A stretch of DNA of 64,000 bases. Source: PGZG01 sp046292765. Its GTDB lineage: Bacteria > Pseudomonadota > Gammaproteobacteria > Pseudomonadales > Alcanivoracaceae. The position numbers and the translations under genes are program-made. Where the stretch lies: positions 1 through 64,000 of the forward strand of contig JBKBQA010000002.1 of NCBI GenBank assembly GCA_046292765.1, given 5' to 3'. Of the stretch, positions 15,811-25,344 are shown in pieces. The notes below the pieces were generated by a model. The model was not told the origin of the DNA. It ran no database searches and saw nothing but the letters and a program-made list of their open reading frames with translations. Within the stretch, counting starts at the first letter, position 1, and each line of letters opens with the position of its first letter.

Positions 15811-17594
15811 GCAGAATCTCCTCGAAATATGTCTTCAGATTTATTTAACAGCGCGCGGAGGTTCTTTTGCCCCGCCGGCTCAATGGCTAATAGCGGCACA
15901 ACGGCATAGCGCCTGGCGTGCACATTCGCTATGGCGTCAATTTCCTTGATTTCGTTCGCCGCGCGCTGTAGCAACAGAGGCGATACGGTATCTGCGGCCG
16001 CGACACTGTTATTGATAATCCAGCCCCAGGCTTCGATGCCGGCACGGCGCAGGTCGTCTTGCAGATGCGCGGCTTCCAGTACAGGGGTGGTCTCGGCAAT
16101 AGTTACCAATAGCACCTTGGTTTGCTTCGGGTCCTGCAGTTGCATCATCGGAGTGGTGAAGTGAACCCCTTTGCCGTCCATCTGCCGCTCAATTTCCCGG
16201 TGGTAGGCGCCGGTTGCATCCAGCAATAGCAGGGTGTGTCCGGTGGGTGCTGTATCCATGACCACGAATTTCCTGCCCGCCTCGCGGATGATGCGTGAGA
16301 AGGCCTGAAAAACGGCGATTTCTTCAGTGCAAGGCGAACGTAGATCTTCCTCTAGCAAAGCACGCCCCTGAGCATCGAGTTTGGCGCCTTTGGTATTCAG
16401 TACATGCTGACGATAGCGTTCGGTTTCGGCATGCGGATCGATCCGGCTGACGCTCAGGTTGTCCAGTGTTTCACTGAGGGTTTCTGTCAGGTGTGCGGCC
16501 GGGTCGGAGGTGGTCAGGTGAACCGGCAGGCCGCGTTGGGCGAGCTCTACTGCTATCGCGGCTGCCATTGTGGTTTTACCGACGCCGCCTTTGCCCATCA
16601 CCATGACCAGGCCGTGGCCGTCGCCGGCGATCTCATCTACCAAAGCTGCCAGTGTGGGTGCCGTCAACGATTCTGACGGGATCAGCTGCTGACTCTCGAC
16701 GGTCCTTTCGGTGTTGTCGAGCAAATGGTGTAGTGCATCCAGGCCCACCAAGTTGAATGATTTGAGCGGGATCTGATCACAGGGTAGCGTCTTCAGGTTG
16801 TCCGCAATGGTGGCAATGGCTGCTTGCTCCCGCTCGAACACTGCACCGGCCAACGCATCCCCTTTGGCCGCACTTTCCGGCAACACACCGTTGATTACCA
16901 GCGATTGTTGGCGCAGACCGATATCCGCCAGTTCCTCGTGCGTGCGCGACACCTCGCGCAGTGTTGAAGTCTGGGCGCGCGCGACCAGTACCAGCCGGGT
17001 GCGTTTCGCATCGGCCAGAGCGTCTACGGCAGCTTTGTACTGCTCACGCTGCTTTTCGAGTCCTGCCAGTGGTCCCAGACAGGATGCATCGCCTTTGCCT
17101 GTCTCAAGGAAACCGCTCCATGCACCGGGCAACTGCAGCAGGCGAATGGTGTGTCCAGTGGGCGCGGTGTCAAACAGAATGTGATCGTATTCGGCGGTCA
17201 GCGCAGAGTCGACTAGCAACGCGGTGAACTCGTCGAACGCCGCAATTTCTGTGGTGCAGGCGCCGGAAAGTTGTTCTTCAATGCCTCTGACGACGGTATC
17301 GGGTAAAACACCGCGCACCGGGCCGACAATGCGATCCCGGTAAGCCTGCGCCGCTGCTTCGGGATCAATCTCCAGTGCAAACAGATTGGGCACGGCAGTG
17401 ATGGCGGTAATGTTATTGCCAATGCGGATGCCGAAGACTTGCCCCACGTTTGAGGCGGGGTCGGTACTAACCAGCAGTACGCGTTTTCCCGCATCGGCAA
17501 GTTTGACCGCCGTGGCGCAGGCAATGGAGGTCTTGCCCACGCCGCCCTTGCCGGTGAAAAAGAAAAAACGTGGAGGATCGACAAGAAATTGCAC
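15807..17594 (-). CDS. arsA: Arsenical pump-driving ATPase ArsA
   Basis: This 595-residue ATPase has two tandem halves, each with a deviant Walker A motif (FTGKGGVGKTS near 14-24 and VMGKGGVGKTT near 330). The three metalloid-binding cysteines known from plasmid R773 ArsA have clear counterparts: GACTTEIAAF, DASCLGPL and SPCTEEIAVF. It should hydrolyse ATP on binding arsenite delivered by ArsD and energise ACR3. The start is GTG 17594 behind AAAGGAG at 7 bases. The gene sits between arsD and acr3. Confidence 0.95.
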   Translation of the reverse strand: MQFLVDPPRFFFFTGKGGVGKTSIACATAVKLADAGKRVLLVSTDPASNVGQVFGIRIGNNITAITAVPNLFALEIDPEAAAQAYRDRIVGPVRGVLPDTVVRGIEEQLSGACTTEIAAFDEFTALLVDSALTAEYDHILFDTAPTGHTIRLLQLPGAWSGFLETGKGDASCLGPLAGLEKQREQYKAAVDALADAKRTRLVLVARAQTSTLREVSRTHEELADIGLRQQSLVINGVLPESAAKGDALAGAVFEREQAAIATIADNLKTLPCDQIPLKSFNLVGLDALHHLLDNTERTVESQQLIPSESLTAPTLAALVDEIAGDGHGLVMVMGKGGVGKTTMAAAIAVELAQRGLPVHLTTSDPAAHLTETLSETLDNLSVSRIDPHAETERYRQHVLNTKGAKLDAQGRALLEEDLRSPCTEEIAVFQAFSRIIREAGRKFVVMDTAPTGHTLLLLDATGAYHREIERQMDGKGVHFTTPMMQLQDPKQTKVLLVTIAETTPVLEAAHLQDDLRRAGIEAWGWIINNSVAAADTVSPLLLQRAANEIKEIDAIANVHARRYAVVPLLAIEPAGQKNLRALLNKSEDIFRGDSA

Positions 17595-17612
17595 TCTTGA
17601 ACTCCTTTCCGA

Positions 17613-17999
17613 TTAGCAGCAACCACCTTTGGCGGCATTGGCTGACTTGGTGGCAGGCCCGCAGCAACCCTTTGGTGTGGGCGATGCGACCTTGGCGCTT
17701 ACGCCCATCCAGGCTGCCAGTTCGTCACGGTCTGGATAGCGACCTGCCAGAGCTTGTTTCCCGTCAACCAGTATGAGAGGCAAACCGTTCTGCCCGGACT
17801 TTTCGAGAAGGGCTTTTACTAGCGGGTTGTCGGCAAACGCCTTTGGCTGCTGGGCCAGATTAAACCGCTCAATGGTGGCACCATTCTGTCTGGCCCAGTC
17901 CACATCTGCGGAAAAGCTGACCAGCGTCTGGTCCACATCGACACCGCACACGCCGGTGCTGCAACACAGGGCGGGGTCATAAACTTCAATGTTGCTCAT
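17613..17999 (-). CDS. arsD: Arsenite metallochaperone ArsD
   Basis: This 128-residue protein has the ArsD fold with the arsenite-binding trio near the N-terminus (ALCCSTGVCG, Cys12-Cys13-Cys18). The C-terminal tail carries two Cys pairs (KGCCGPA and a terminal GGCC). It hands arsenite to ArsA and can act as a weak co-repressor of the operon. It begins 12 bases after arsR and ends 18 bases before arsA. Confidence 0.93.
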   Translation of the reverse strand: MSNIEVYDPALCCSTGVCGVDVDQTLVSFSADVDWARQNGATIERFNLAQQPKAFADNPLVKALLEKSGQNGLPLILVDGKQALAGRYPDRDELAAWMGVSAKVASPTPKGCCGPATKSANAAKGGCC

Positions 18000-18011
18000 G
18001 GAGTATCTCCG

Positions 18012-18383
18012 CTAGATTTTATGAGTAGTCCGGGAAACAGGTGAGCTGCCGGCATCCGCGCAGAACGCAGCGCTGCGCAATTCCCCACATTGTTCCAGAT
18101 GCCCGCCGCAGCACTCTTCTGTGAGGTAGGCGATCAGATCCAACATGAGAGGGATGTTGGCCCGATAGCGCTGGAATCGACCCTCCTGAGTGACGTTCAC
18201 CATCTCTGCCTGAGTTAATGCCTTGAGATGGAAGGACAAATTGCTAGGCGGAATATCGAGTGCCGAGGCAATCTCGCCGGCAACGAGACCGTCAGCGCCG
18301 TTCTTGACCAGCAGCCGATACACGTCAAGACGCACCCCGGAGGCGAGGGATTCAAAAATGCTGGTTGCTTCATTTCTGTTCAT
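18012..18383 (-). CDS. arsR: Arsenic-responsive ArsR repressor
   Basis: This 123-residue winged-helix ArsR/SmtB protein has the DNA-recognition region IPPSNLSFHLKAL. The presumed arsenite site is in the C-terminal half (EECCGGHLEQC), arranged like the CC-plus-C site of Acidithiobacillus-type ArsR rather than the R773 helix site. It should repress its own operon until arsenite binds. ATG 18383 is chosen; a TTG at 18398 would lie inside the promoter. No Shine-Dalgarno is visible and the -10 ends only 6 bases from the ATG, so the message may be leaderless. Confidence 0.9.
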   Translation of the reverse strand: MNRNEATSIFESLASGVRLDVYRLLVKNGADGLVAGEIASALDIPPSNLSFHLKALTQAEMVNVTQEGRFQRYRANIPLMLDLIAYLTEECCGGHLEQCGELRSAAFCADAGSSPVSRTTHKI

Positions 18384-18389
18384 GTTTTG

Positions 18390-18417
18390 ACTATACAACT
18401 ATTATTAAAATAATCAA
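18390..18417 (-). promoter_or_regulatory. arsR promoter with palindromic operator
   Basis: Read leftward, TTGATT (18412-18417) and TATAGT (18390-18395) are separated by 16 bases, a good sigma-70 promoter. The spacer overlaps a perfect palindrome ATTATT-AA-AATAAT (18401-18414), the likely ArsR operator. The predicted start point falls on or next to the arsR ATG. Confidence 0.6.
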
Positions 18418-18484
18418 TGGGTGGAGGTGCGCGGGCAGCTGGGCATAATCCGCATCTTCTCAATAGCACTTCTGGAGGCGTGTG

Positions 18485-19126
18485 GTGGAACCGCAATTCT
18501 GGCTTGAGCGCTGGCGCCGGGGCGAGATCGGCTTTCACCTGCCGCGTCCCCATCCGAAACTGGTGCGTCACTGGCATCGGGTGGCAGGGCAGCCTGGCGC
18601 CCCGGTGCTGGTTCCTCTCTGCGGAAAATCCCTCGACATGGGCTGGCTGGCGGCAGAGGGTCACGATATCTGCGGCGTGGAGCTCAGTGGCGAGGCACTG
18701 CAGACGTTTGCCTCCGAGGCTGGGCTGTCGGTTGCAAAACAGGCCGACGGATTTGCTGGCGCCGGTTGGCAGTTGTACTGCGGCGACTGGTTCAACTTCA
18801 CTGCAGAGCAGCCGTTCAGTCTGTTTTATGATCGCTCAGCGCTGATTGCCTTGCCTGCGCCCATGCGTGAGCGCTACGTGGCTCATCTGCTTGAGCAACT
18901 CACGGCAGATGCCCGCGGCCTGCTGATCACGCTGGAATATGATCAGGTCGCTATGGAGGGGCCGCCTTTCAGCGTCCAGGCGAGCGAAGTACGGCAGCAT
19001 TTCGCCGGTCGCGCCCGGGTGACGGAGCTGGAGCGTGCCGATATTCTTCAGCATGAACCGCGTTTTAAGGAGCGTGGACTAAGTCGACTTGAAGAAGTCG
19101 TGTGGTTGGTGGAGTGCCATGGATAA
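18485..19126 (+). CDS. tpm: Thiopurine S-methyltransferase family protein
   Basis: This SAM-dependent methyltransferase of about 213 residues belongs to the bacterial TPMT family. Seen are FWLERWRRGEIGFHLPRPHPKLVRHW, given here only by its ends FWLERW and LVRHW, the SAM loop VLVPLCGKSLDMGWLA, GVELSG, and DRSALIALP. Bacterial members methylate thiopurines and some can methylate selenium or tellurium oxyanions. Two adjacent GTG codons (18482, 18485) could start it; GGAGG upstream fits the second slightly better. It lies just right of the arsenic island and overlaps pncC by 8 bases. Whether it handles metalloids here is unknown. Confidence 0.88.
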   Translation: MEPQFWLERWRRGEIGFHLPRPHPKLVRHWHRVAGQPGAPVLVPLCGKSLDMGWLAAEGHDICGVELSGEALQTFASEAGLSVAKQADGFAGAGWQLYCGDWFNFTAEQPFSLFYDRSALIALPAPMRERYVAHLLEQLTADARGLLITLEYDQVAMEGPPFSVQASEVRQHFAGRARVTELERADILQHEPRFKERGLSRLEEVVWLVECHG

Positions 19127-19607
19127 CCAGATTCATACTCTGGCCGAGCGCGTTGGCCGGTTGATTGCCCGGCAAAAAATCATGATGGTGACGGCGGAAT
19201 CCTGCACCGGTGGCTGGATTGCCGAGGCTGTGACCTCGGTCGCAGGCAGCTCTGCCTGGTTCGAGCGCGGCTTTGTCAGCTACTCCAATCAGTCCAAGCA
19301 GGACATGCTGGGCGTGTCTGCCGACACCCTGAATCGCTTCGGCGCCGTTAGCGAGGAGGTGGTGCTGGAGATGGCTCGCGGTGCGGTTCAGCGCTCCAGG
19401 GCGCACCTTTCGGTGGCCGTCTCCGGGATCGCCGGACCCGATGGAGGCAGTGTCGACAAGCCGGTGGGCACTGTCTGGATCGCCTGGGGGCAAAAGCTCG
19501 GCTACGCCGAGGCTGAGTGCTTTCTGTTCGGCGGAGACCGACACGCGGTGAGGGAACAAACTGTCATCCGTGCGCTGCAGGGACTGATAGCCCGACTGGG
19601 CGGTTGA
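19119..19607 (+). CDS. pncC: Nicotinamide-nucleotide amidohydrolase PncC (CinA C-terminal domain)
   Basis: This 162-residue stand-alone CinA C-domain has the characteristic AESCTGG motif near residue 27 and GIAGPDGG near 107. It deamidates nicotinamide mononucleotide to nicotinic acid mononucleotide in NAD recycling. ATG 19119 is preferred over the upstream ATG at 19089, which would extend far into tpm. The gene directly precedes recA, as in many gammaproteobacteria. Confidence 0.92.
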   Translation: MDNQIHTLAERVGRLIARQKIMMVTAESCTGGWIAEAVTSVAGSSAWFERGFVSYSNQSKQDMLGVSADTLNRFGAVSEEVVLEMARGAVQRSRAHLSVAVSGIAGPDGGSVDKPVGTVWIAWGQKLGYAEAECFLFGGDRHAVREQTVIRALQGLIARLGG

Positions 19608-19639
19608 CCCTTGCGATCTTTCCCCGGACAGGCATAATA

Positions 19640-19655
19640 CTGTCCATATTGACAG
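19640..19655. promoter_or_regulatory. LexA box in the recA promoter
   Basis: CTGTCCATATTGACAG fits the CTGT-N8-ACAG SOS-box consensus perfectly. It overlaps a TTGACA -35 candidate (19649-19654) with a weak -10 near 19672-19678, so LexA bound here would block recA transcription. The recA start codon is 114 bases downstream of the box. Confidence 0.85.
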
Positions 19656-19768
19656 TGGTCGGGTGTTGGTGTCTTATTGCCCCATCCGGCTGACCACGGT
19701 CAACCGATACCCACACAGCAACCGGCCGGCGAGCCCGTCGCCGCTGCGACCACCAGAGGGATTTCCAC

Positions 19769-20803
19769 ATGGATCAGAACAAAGGCAAGGCACTGTCCGC
19801 GGCATTGGCCCAGATTGAACGTCAGTTCGGCAAGGGTGCCGTGATGCGCATGGGCGACCAGAAGCGCGAGCGTATTCCGGCCATTTCCACCGGCTCGCTG
19901 GGTCTGGATGTGGCGCTCGGCATCGGTGGCCTGCCGAAGGGACGCATTGTCGAGATCTATGGTCCGGAATCCTCAGGTAAAACCACCCTGACCTTGTCCG
20001 TGATCGCTCAGGCCCAGAAGCAGGGCGCCAACTGCGCCTTCGTCGACGCCGAGCACGCCCTCGATCCGGACTATGCCGAGAAGCTCGGCGTCAAACTTGA
20101 TGACCTGATCGTTTCCCAGCCTGATACCGGCGAGCAGGCGCTGGAAATCACCGATATGCTGGTCCGTTCCGGCGCCGTCGATGTCATCATTATCGACTCG
20201 GTGGCGGCCTTGGTGCCAAAGGCAGAAATTGAAGGCGAGATGGGTGATGCCCACGTTGGCCTTCAGGCCCGTTTGATGAGTCAGGCGCTGCGCAAGATCA
20301 CCGGCTCGGTAAAAAATGCCAACTGCCTGGTGATCTTCATCAACCAGATCCGCATGAAGATCGGGGTCATGTTTGGCAACCCGGAAACCACCACCGGCGG
20401 TAACGCGCTCAAGTTCTATGCTTCGGTACGCCTCGACATCCGCCGCGTTGGTGCGGTCAAGCAGGGCGATGAGGTGGTCGGCAACGAAACCCGCGTCAAG
20501 GTCGTCAAGAACAAGGTGGCTCCTCCATTCCGTCAGGCTGACTTCCAGATCCTCTATGGCCATGGCATCAACGTCCTCGGTGAGATCGTCGACATGGGCG
20601 TCCAGCTCGGTCTGATCGACAAGTCCGGCGCCTGGTATGCCTACAAGGGCGACAAGATCGGCCAGGGCAAGCAGAACGCCTGCGACTATCTGAAGGAAAA
20701 CCAAAAGGTGCGCGAAGAAATCGAAGCCGAAATCCGTGCCCGCCTGTTGGCAGCGCCGATCTCCGCCCCGGCGACGGAAGAAGCCGTTGAGGCCGATGAC
20801 TGA
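19769..20803 (+). CDS. recA: Recombinase A
   Basis: This 344-residue RecA has Walker A GPESSGKTT near 66-74, the MRMGDQKRE region near the N-terminus, loop L2 around GNPETTTGGNALKFYASVRL (positions about 203-222) and an acidic C-terminus. It forms the strand-exchange filament and triggers LexA self-cleavage. A LexA box precedes it. The 3' end overlaps recX by 8 bases. Confidence 0.98.
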   Translation: MDQNKGKALSAALAQIERQFGKGAVMRMGDQKRERIPAISTGSLGLDVALGIGGLPKGRIVEIYGPESSGKTTLTLSVIAQAQKQGANCAFVDAEHALDPDYAEKLGVKLDDLIVSQPDTGEQALEITDMLVRSGAVDVIIIDSVAALVPKAEIEGEMGDAHVGLQARLMSQALRKITGSVKNANCLVIFINQIRMKIGVMFGNPETTTGGNALKFYASVRLDIRRVGAVKQGDEVVGNETRVKVVKNKVAPPFRQADFQILYGHGINVLGEIVDMGVQLGLIDKSGAWYAYKGDKIGQGKQNACDYLKENQKVREEIEAEIRARLLAAPISAPATEEAVEADD

Positions 20804-21260
20804 GTCCGATGCGGATTTGCGTCGCGCGGCCCTTGATTGGCTGTCGCGGCGCGAGTACTCCCGCGCCGAACTTACCCGCAAGCTGCGTCGCAAGTTCGGT
20901 GCGGAGGTGGTCCTCGATGAGCTGTTTCAGTGGCTTGAAGAACACCGCTTCCTTGATGAATCCCGCTATCTGGATATTATGATCCGCTCCTCGATTGGGC
21001 GTGGTCATGGGCTGCTCCGCCTGCGGCAGGATCTGCGCCAGCGAGGCCTGCCCCAGCCGCTGGTTGACCAGGCGCTTGCCAGCCTTGATGCCGACTGGTT
21101 CGAGCTCGCCCGTCAGGTTCGCCAGCGCCGTTTCGGCCTCAAGCCCGTCATCGACCAGAAAGAAAAGGCCCGCCAGCTCCGCTATCTCCAGTACCGCGGC
21201 TTCACCGGAGAACAATGTTTCCACGCCCTGGACATGTCCGAGGAAGACAGCCAAGGCTGA
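20796..21260 (+). CDS. recX: RecA regulator RecX
   Basis: This 154-residue helical protein has the RecX repeats (ALDWLSRREYSRAELTRKL, and YLQYRGFTGEQ near the end). RecX caps or disassembles RecA filaments and tunes the SOS response. ATG 20796 lies within the final codons of recA, so expression is coupled to and limited by recA translation. Confidence 0.93.
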   Translation: MTESDADLRRAALDWLSRREYSRAELTRKLRRKFGAEVVLDELFQWLEEHRFLDESRYLDIMIRSSIGRGHGLLRLRQDLRQRGLPQPLVDQALASLDADWFELARQVRQRRFGLKPVIDQKEKARQLRYLQYRGFTGEQCFHALDMSEEDSQG

Positions 21261-21366
21261 GGCTCCTCACTCCCGGCCCCGGAGACCCGGACCACCATCG
21301 TCATCCCGCCCCCATCCCGCTATACTGCCGCCCTTGATTTCGCCACCCTGGACCCCGACGAACCCC

Positions 21367-23991
21367 ATGAAAAGTGCTGACATCCGCCAGGCCTTTCTCG
21401 ACTATTTCGCCCAGCAGGGCCACGCCGTCGTTCCCAGCAGCTCGCTCGTCCCCCACGACGATCCGACCCTGCTGTTCACCAATGCCGGCATGAACCAGTT
21501 CAAGGACCTGTTCCTTGGCCGCGAGAAACGCGATTACGTCCGTGCTGTCAGCAGCCAGCGCTGTGTCCGGGCCGGTGGCAAGCACAATGACCTCGAGAAC
21601 GTCGGCTACACCGCCCGCCACCATACTTTCTTTGAGATGCTGGGCAATTTCAGTTTCGGCGATTACTTCAAGCAGGATGCCATCCGCTTCGCGTGGGAGT
21701 TCCTCACCAGCCCGCAGTGGATGAACATCCCGAAAGAGAAACTCATGGTCACGGTGTATGCCAGTGATGATGAGGCCTTTGCTATCTGGGCCAACGACAT
21801 GGGCGTACCCCCGGACCGTATTGTCCGTATCGGCGACAACAAGGGTGCACCGTATGCATCAGATAACTTCTGGACCATGGGCGATACTGGTCCCTGTGGC
21901 CCGTGTACGGAGATCTTCTACGACCACGGCGCCCATATCTGGGGTGGCCCGCCGGGATCACCGGAAGAAGATGGCGACCGCTTTATCGAGATATGGAATC
22001 TGGTGTTCATGCAGTTCGACCGTCAGCCGGACGGCACTCTGATACCGTTGCCAAAGCCCAGCGTTGACACAGGCATGGGCCTCGAGCGTATCTCTGCCGT
22101 GATGCAGCATGTGCATTCCAACTACGAGATTGATCTGTTTCAGGCGCTGCTGAAGTCAGCGTCCGATGCCACCGGCTGCAAGGATATGGAGGAAAAATCC
22201 CTGCGGGTGATTGCCGACCATATTCGCTCGGCGGGCTTTCTGATCTGTGACGGTGTGATTCCCTCGAACGAGGGGCGCGGCTATGTATTGCGGCGCATCA
22301 TTCGACGGGCGCTGCGCCATGGCCACAAGCTGGGTCAGGACAAGCCGTTCTTCCACCGCATCGCTGCCTCGCTGGTGACGCAGATGGGGGAGGCTTATCC
22401 AGAGCTGACCAAGGCGCAGAGCCGTATTGAAAAAGCCCTGCTGGCGGAAGAGGAACAGTTTGCCCGCACATTGGCGGACGGCATGAAGGTGTTCGAGTCT
22501 GCGGTCAGTGGCCTGAAAGGCGACGTCATTCCCGGCGACGTGGTATTTACCCTCTACGACACCCATGGTTTCCCGGTGGACCTCACCAATGACGTGGCTC
22601 GCGAGCGCGGCCTGACACTTGATATGGCGGGTTTTGATGCCTGCATGAACGCGCAGCGCAGTCGCTCCCGTGGCGCCGATGCCTTTGCCAACAACTACAA
22701 TGATCGCCTGCAGGTGGATGCGGTCAGCGATTTTTCCGGATACGACCGTCTTGCCGATATGGCCGAGGTGGTGGCGCTGTATCGGAATGGCGAAGCGGTG
22801 TTGTCACTGGCCGCCGGTGAGGATGGCATGGTCGTGTTGTCGTCGACGCCGTTCTATGCCGAGTCCGGAGGCCAGGTCGGCGACACTGGCGTCCTCACCA
22901 ATGACGGCAGCCGGTTTGTTGTGGCGGATACCCGCAAGCGTCAGGCCGCCCATCTGCACATCGGCGTACTGGAGCAGGGCAGTCTGAAGGTGGGCGACCG
23001 TCTTGCTGGCCACGTTGACGAAGCCCGTCGTCGCGCCATCATGCGTAATCACTCTGCTACTCACTTGATGCATGCGGCTTTGCGTCAGGTGCTGGGGGAC
23101 CATGTCACCCAGAAAGGGTCGCTGGTCAATGCGGATTACCTGCGTTTTGATTTCTCCCATGGTGAAGCGGTGAAGGCAGAGCAAATTGCCGAGATCGAGT
23201 CGATCGTCAATCGCCAGATTCTCGCCAATGCACCGGTATCCACCGAACTGATGGATATTGAATCAGCCCGCAAGGTCGGGGCCATGGCCCTGTTCGGCGA
23301 GAAGTACGATGCCGAGGTTCGGGTGCTGACCATGGGTGAGGCGGGTTTTTCCAAAGAGCTGTGTGGCGGCACCCACGTTGGCCGCACCGGTGATATCGGT
23401 CTGTTCCGGGTGATTGCCGAGGCGGCCAGCAGCGCCGGTGTGCGTCGTATTGAAGCCGTTACCGGGGAGCGGGCGCTGGCGGAAATGCGTCGGCTGTCGC
23501 AGCTGGTCAGTGACAGCGCGGCGGTACTGCGCGCGCCTACCGATCAGCTGGTCGCACGCATAGAACAGGTAGTCAGCCGCAGTCGCGAGCTGGAAAAAGA
23601 AATCGAGCGACTGAAGCAGAAGCTGGCGTCTGGCACCGGCAATGATCTCAGCACTCAGGTACAGGAGATCAACGGGGTCAAGGTGCTGGCAGCCCAGCTT
23701 GATGGTGCTGACAGCAAATCCCTGCGCACAGCGATGGACAAGCTCAAAGACAAGCTCGGCTCGGCGGTGATCCTGCTGGCGGCCGTTGAGGACGACAAGA
23801 TCAGCGTTGTTGCCGGGGTTACCAGCGATCTCAGCGGGCGTTTCAATGCCGGGGAACTGGTCCGCCATGTCTCCGAACAGCTTGGCGGCAAGGGCGGGGG
23901 CCGTGCTGACATGGCTCAGGGTGGCGGGTCGGATCTGACCGCATTGCCCAAGGCGCTGGCAGAGGTCCCGGCCTGGATTGCAGGGCGCTAA
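21367..23991 (+). CDS. alaS: Alanyl-tRNA synthetase
   Basis: This 874-residue class II synthetase begins MKSADIRQAFLDYF. It has motif 2 and 3 segments in the N-terminal catalytic part, the editing-domain zinc ligands in HSATHLMHAAL and CGGTHV, and the C-terminal GGKGGGRADMAQGGG segment. It charges tRNA-Ala and clears Ser/Gly mischarging. The start is ATG 21367; the open frame extends upstream but without homology. It lies in the common order recA-recX-alaS-lysC. Confidence 0.97.
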   Translation: MKSADIRQAFLDYFAQQGHAVVPSSSLVPHDDPTLLFTNAGMNQFKDLFLGREKRDYVRAVSSQRCVRAGGKHNDLENVGYTARHHTFFEMLGNFSFGDYFKQDAIRFAWEFLTSPQWMNIPKEKLMVTVYASDDEAFAIWANDMGVPPDRIVRIGDNKGAPYASDNFWTMGDTGPCGPCTEIFYDHGAHIWGGPPGSPEEDGDRFIEIWNLVFMQFDRQPDGTLIPLPKPSVDTGMGLERISAVMQHVHSNYEIDLFQALLKSASDATGCKDMEEKSLRVIADHIRSAGFLICDGVIPSNEGRGYVLRRIIRRALRHGHKLGQDKPFFHRIAASLVTQMGEAYPELTKAQSRIEKALLAEEEQFARTLADGMKVFESAVSGLKGDVIPGDVVFTLYDTHGFPVDLTNDVARERGLTLDMAGFDACMNAQRSRSRGADAFANNYNDRLQVDAVSDFSGYDRLADMAEVVALYRNGEAVLSLAAGEDGMVVLSSTPFYAESGGQVGDTGVLTNDGSRFVVADTRKRQAAHLHIGVLEQGSLKVGDRLAGHVDEARRRAIMRNHSATHLMHAALRQVLGDHVTQKGSLVNADYLRFDFSHGEAVKAEQIAEIESIVNRQILANAPVSTELMDIESARKVGAMALFGEKYDAEVRVLTMGEAGFSKELCGGTHVGRTGDIGLFRVIAEAASSAGVRRIEAVTGERALAEMRRLSQLVSDSAAVLRAPTDQLVARIEQVVSRSRELEKEIERLKQKLASGTGNDLSTQVQEINGVKVLAAQLDGADSKSLRTAMDKLKDKLGSAVILLAAVEDDKISVVAGVTSDLSGRFNAGELVRHVSEQLGGKGGGRADMAQGGGSDLTALPKALAEVPAWIAGR

Positions 23992-24117
23992 GGCAGGGTG
24001 TTAATCCGGTAGAACGTTGGCAGAGCCCGCCTGTCCTGCAGCGAGCGACGCTCCTACAAACCGGGCGCGACTGATGATAGAGTGGCGCCCGCATTTTTCT
24101 CACCCAAGTGGAACCCT

Positions 24118-25344
24118 ATGGCCCTGATAGTGCAGAAATACGGCGGCACCTCGGTGGGGACCGTCGAGCGGATCGAGGCGGTGGCCGAGAAGATTGGTCG
24201 CTTCCTGACAGAAGGTCACCAGATCGTGGTGGTGGTATCGGCGATGAGCGGTGAGACCAACCGCCTGATCGGCCTGGCAAAGCAGATCACCGATGACCCG
24301 ACACCACGGGAAATGGATGTACTGGTTTCCACCGGCGAGCAGGTCACCATCGCACTGTTATCCATGGCGCTGCTCAAGCGTGGCATCGATGCCCGCAGTT
24401 TTACCGGGGGCCAGGTGCCGATCCGGACTGACAGCGCCTTCATGAAAGCGCGTATTGAGCACATCGACGAGCAGAGCATGCGCGCCGATCTCACTGCGGG
24501 TCGGGTGGTGGTGGTGGCCGGCTTCCAGGGTGTCGATCCGGACGGCAATATCACCACGCTTGGTCGCGGAGGTTCCGATACCACCGCGGTGGCGTTGGCG
24601 GCCGCGCTGAAAGCCGATGAATGCCAGATCTACACTGATGTCGATGGTGTCTATACCACTGACCCCCGAGTGGTGGATGCGGCTCGCCGCCTCGATCGTA
24701 TTACCTTCGAGGAAATGCTGGAAATGGCCAGCCAGGGCTCCAAGGTACTGCAGATCCGTTCGGTAGAATTCGCTGGCAAGTACAATGTGCCCCTGCGTGT
24801 TCTGCACAGTTTTCAGGAGGGTCCCGGGACCCTGATTACCGTCGATGAAGAGGTTGATATGGAAAAGCCGGTTATTTCCGGAATTGCCTTTACCCGTGAC
24901 GAGGCCAAGCTGACGCTGCGTGGTGTGCCGGATACCCCGGGTATCGCCTACAAGATCCTCGGACCGATTGGTGATGCGAATATCGAAATCGACATGATCG
25001 TTCAGAATGTCGGTGCCGATGGTGCCACCGACTTCACCTTCACTGTTCATCGTAACGAGATGGCCAAGGCAAAGAAAATTCTGGAGCGGGTGGCAGCAGA
25101 CTTGGGTGCCCGTGATGTGCTGGCGGATGACAAGATCGCCAAGGTCTCACTGGTCGGAGTGGGTATGCGCTCCCATGCGGGTGTGGCCAGCCGGATGTTC
25201 CAGTCGCTGGCAGGTGAGGGTGTCAACATCGAAATGATCTCCACCTCGGAGATCAAGATTTCGGTGGTGATCGCCGAGAAGTACCTTGAATTGGCTGTGC
25301 GCTCGCTTCACTCGGCCTTCGAGCTCGACAAGCCGTCTGTCTGA
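24118..25344 (+). CDS. lysC: Aspartate kinase
   Basis: This 408-residue monofunctional aspartokinase catalyses the first step of the lysine/threonine/methionine pathway. It starts MALIVQKYGGTSVG (substrate loop KYGGTS) and contains TTLGRGGSDTTAVAL near 150. Two ACT domains form the regulatory C-terminal third (about 265-405), as in feedback-inhibited homologues. No lysine riboswitch is visible in the 126 bases upstream, which instead hold a REP-like palindrome half. Confidence 0.95.
   Translation: MALIVQKYGGTSVGTVERIEAVAEKIGRFLTEGHQIVVVVSAMSGETNRLIGLAKQITDDPTPREMDVLVSTGEQVTIALLSMALLKRGIDARSFTGGQVPIRTDSAFMKARIEHIDEQSMRADLTAGRVVVVAGFQGVDPDGNITTLGRGGSDTTAVALAAALKADECQIYTDVDGVYTTDPRVVDAARRLDRITFEEMLEMASQGSKVLQIRSVEFAGKYNVPLRVLHSFQEGPGTLITVDEEVDMEKPVISGIAFTRDEAKLTLRGVPDTPGIAYKILGPIGDANIEIDMIVQNVGADGATDFTFTVHRNEMAKAKKILERVAADLGARDVLADDKIAKVSLVGVGMRSHAGVASRMFQSLAGEGVNIEMISTSEIKISVVIAEKYLELAVRSLHSAFELDKPSV

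Noticed and set aside
23992..24117. Lysine riboswitch before lysC
   Set aside because: The 126-base gap is too short and shows none of the conserved riboswitch helices; it contains a REP-like half palindrome.
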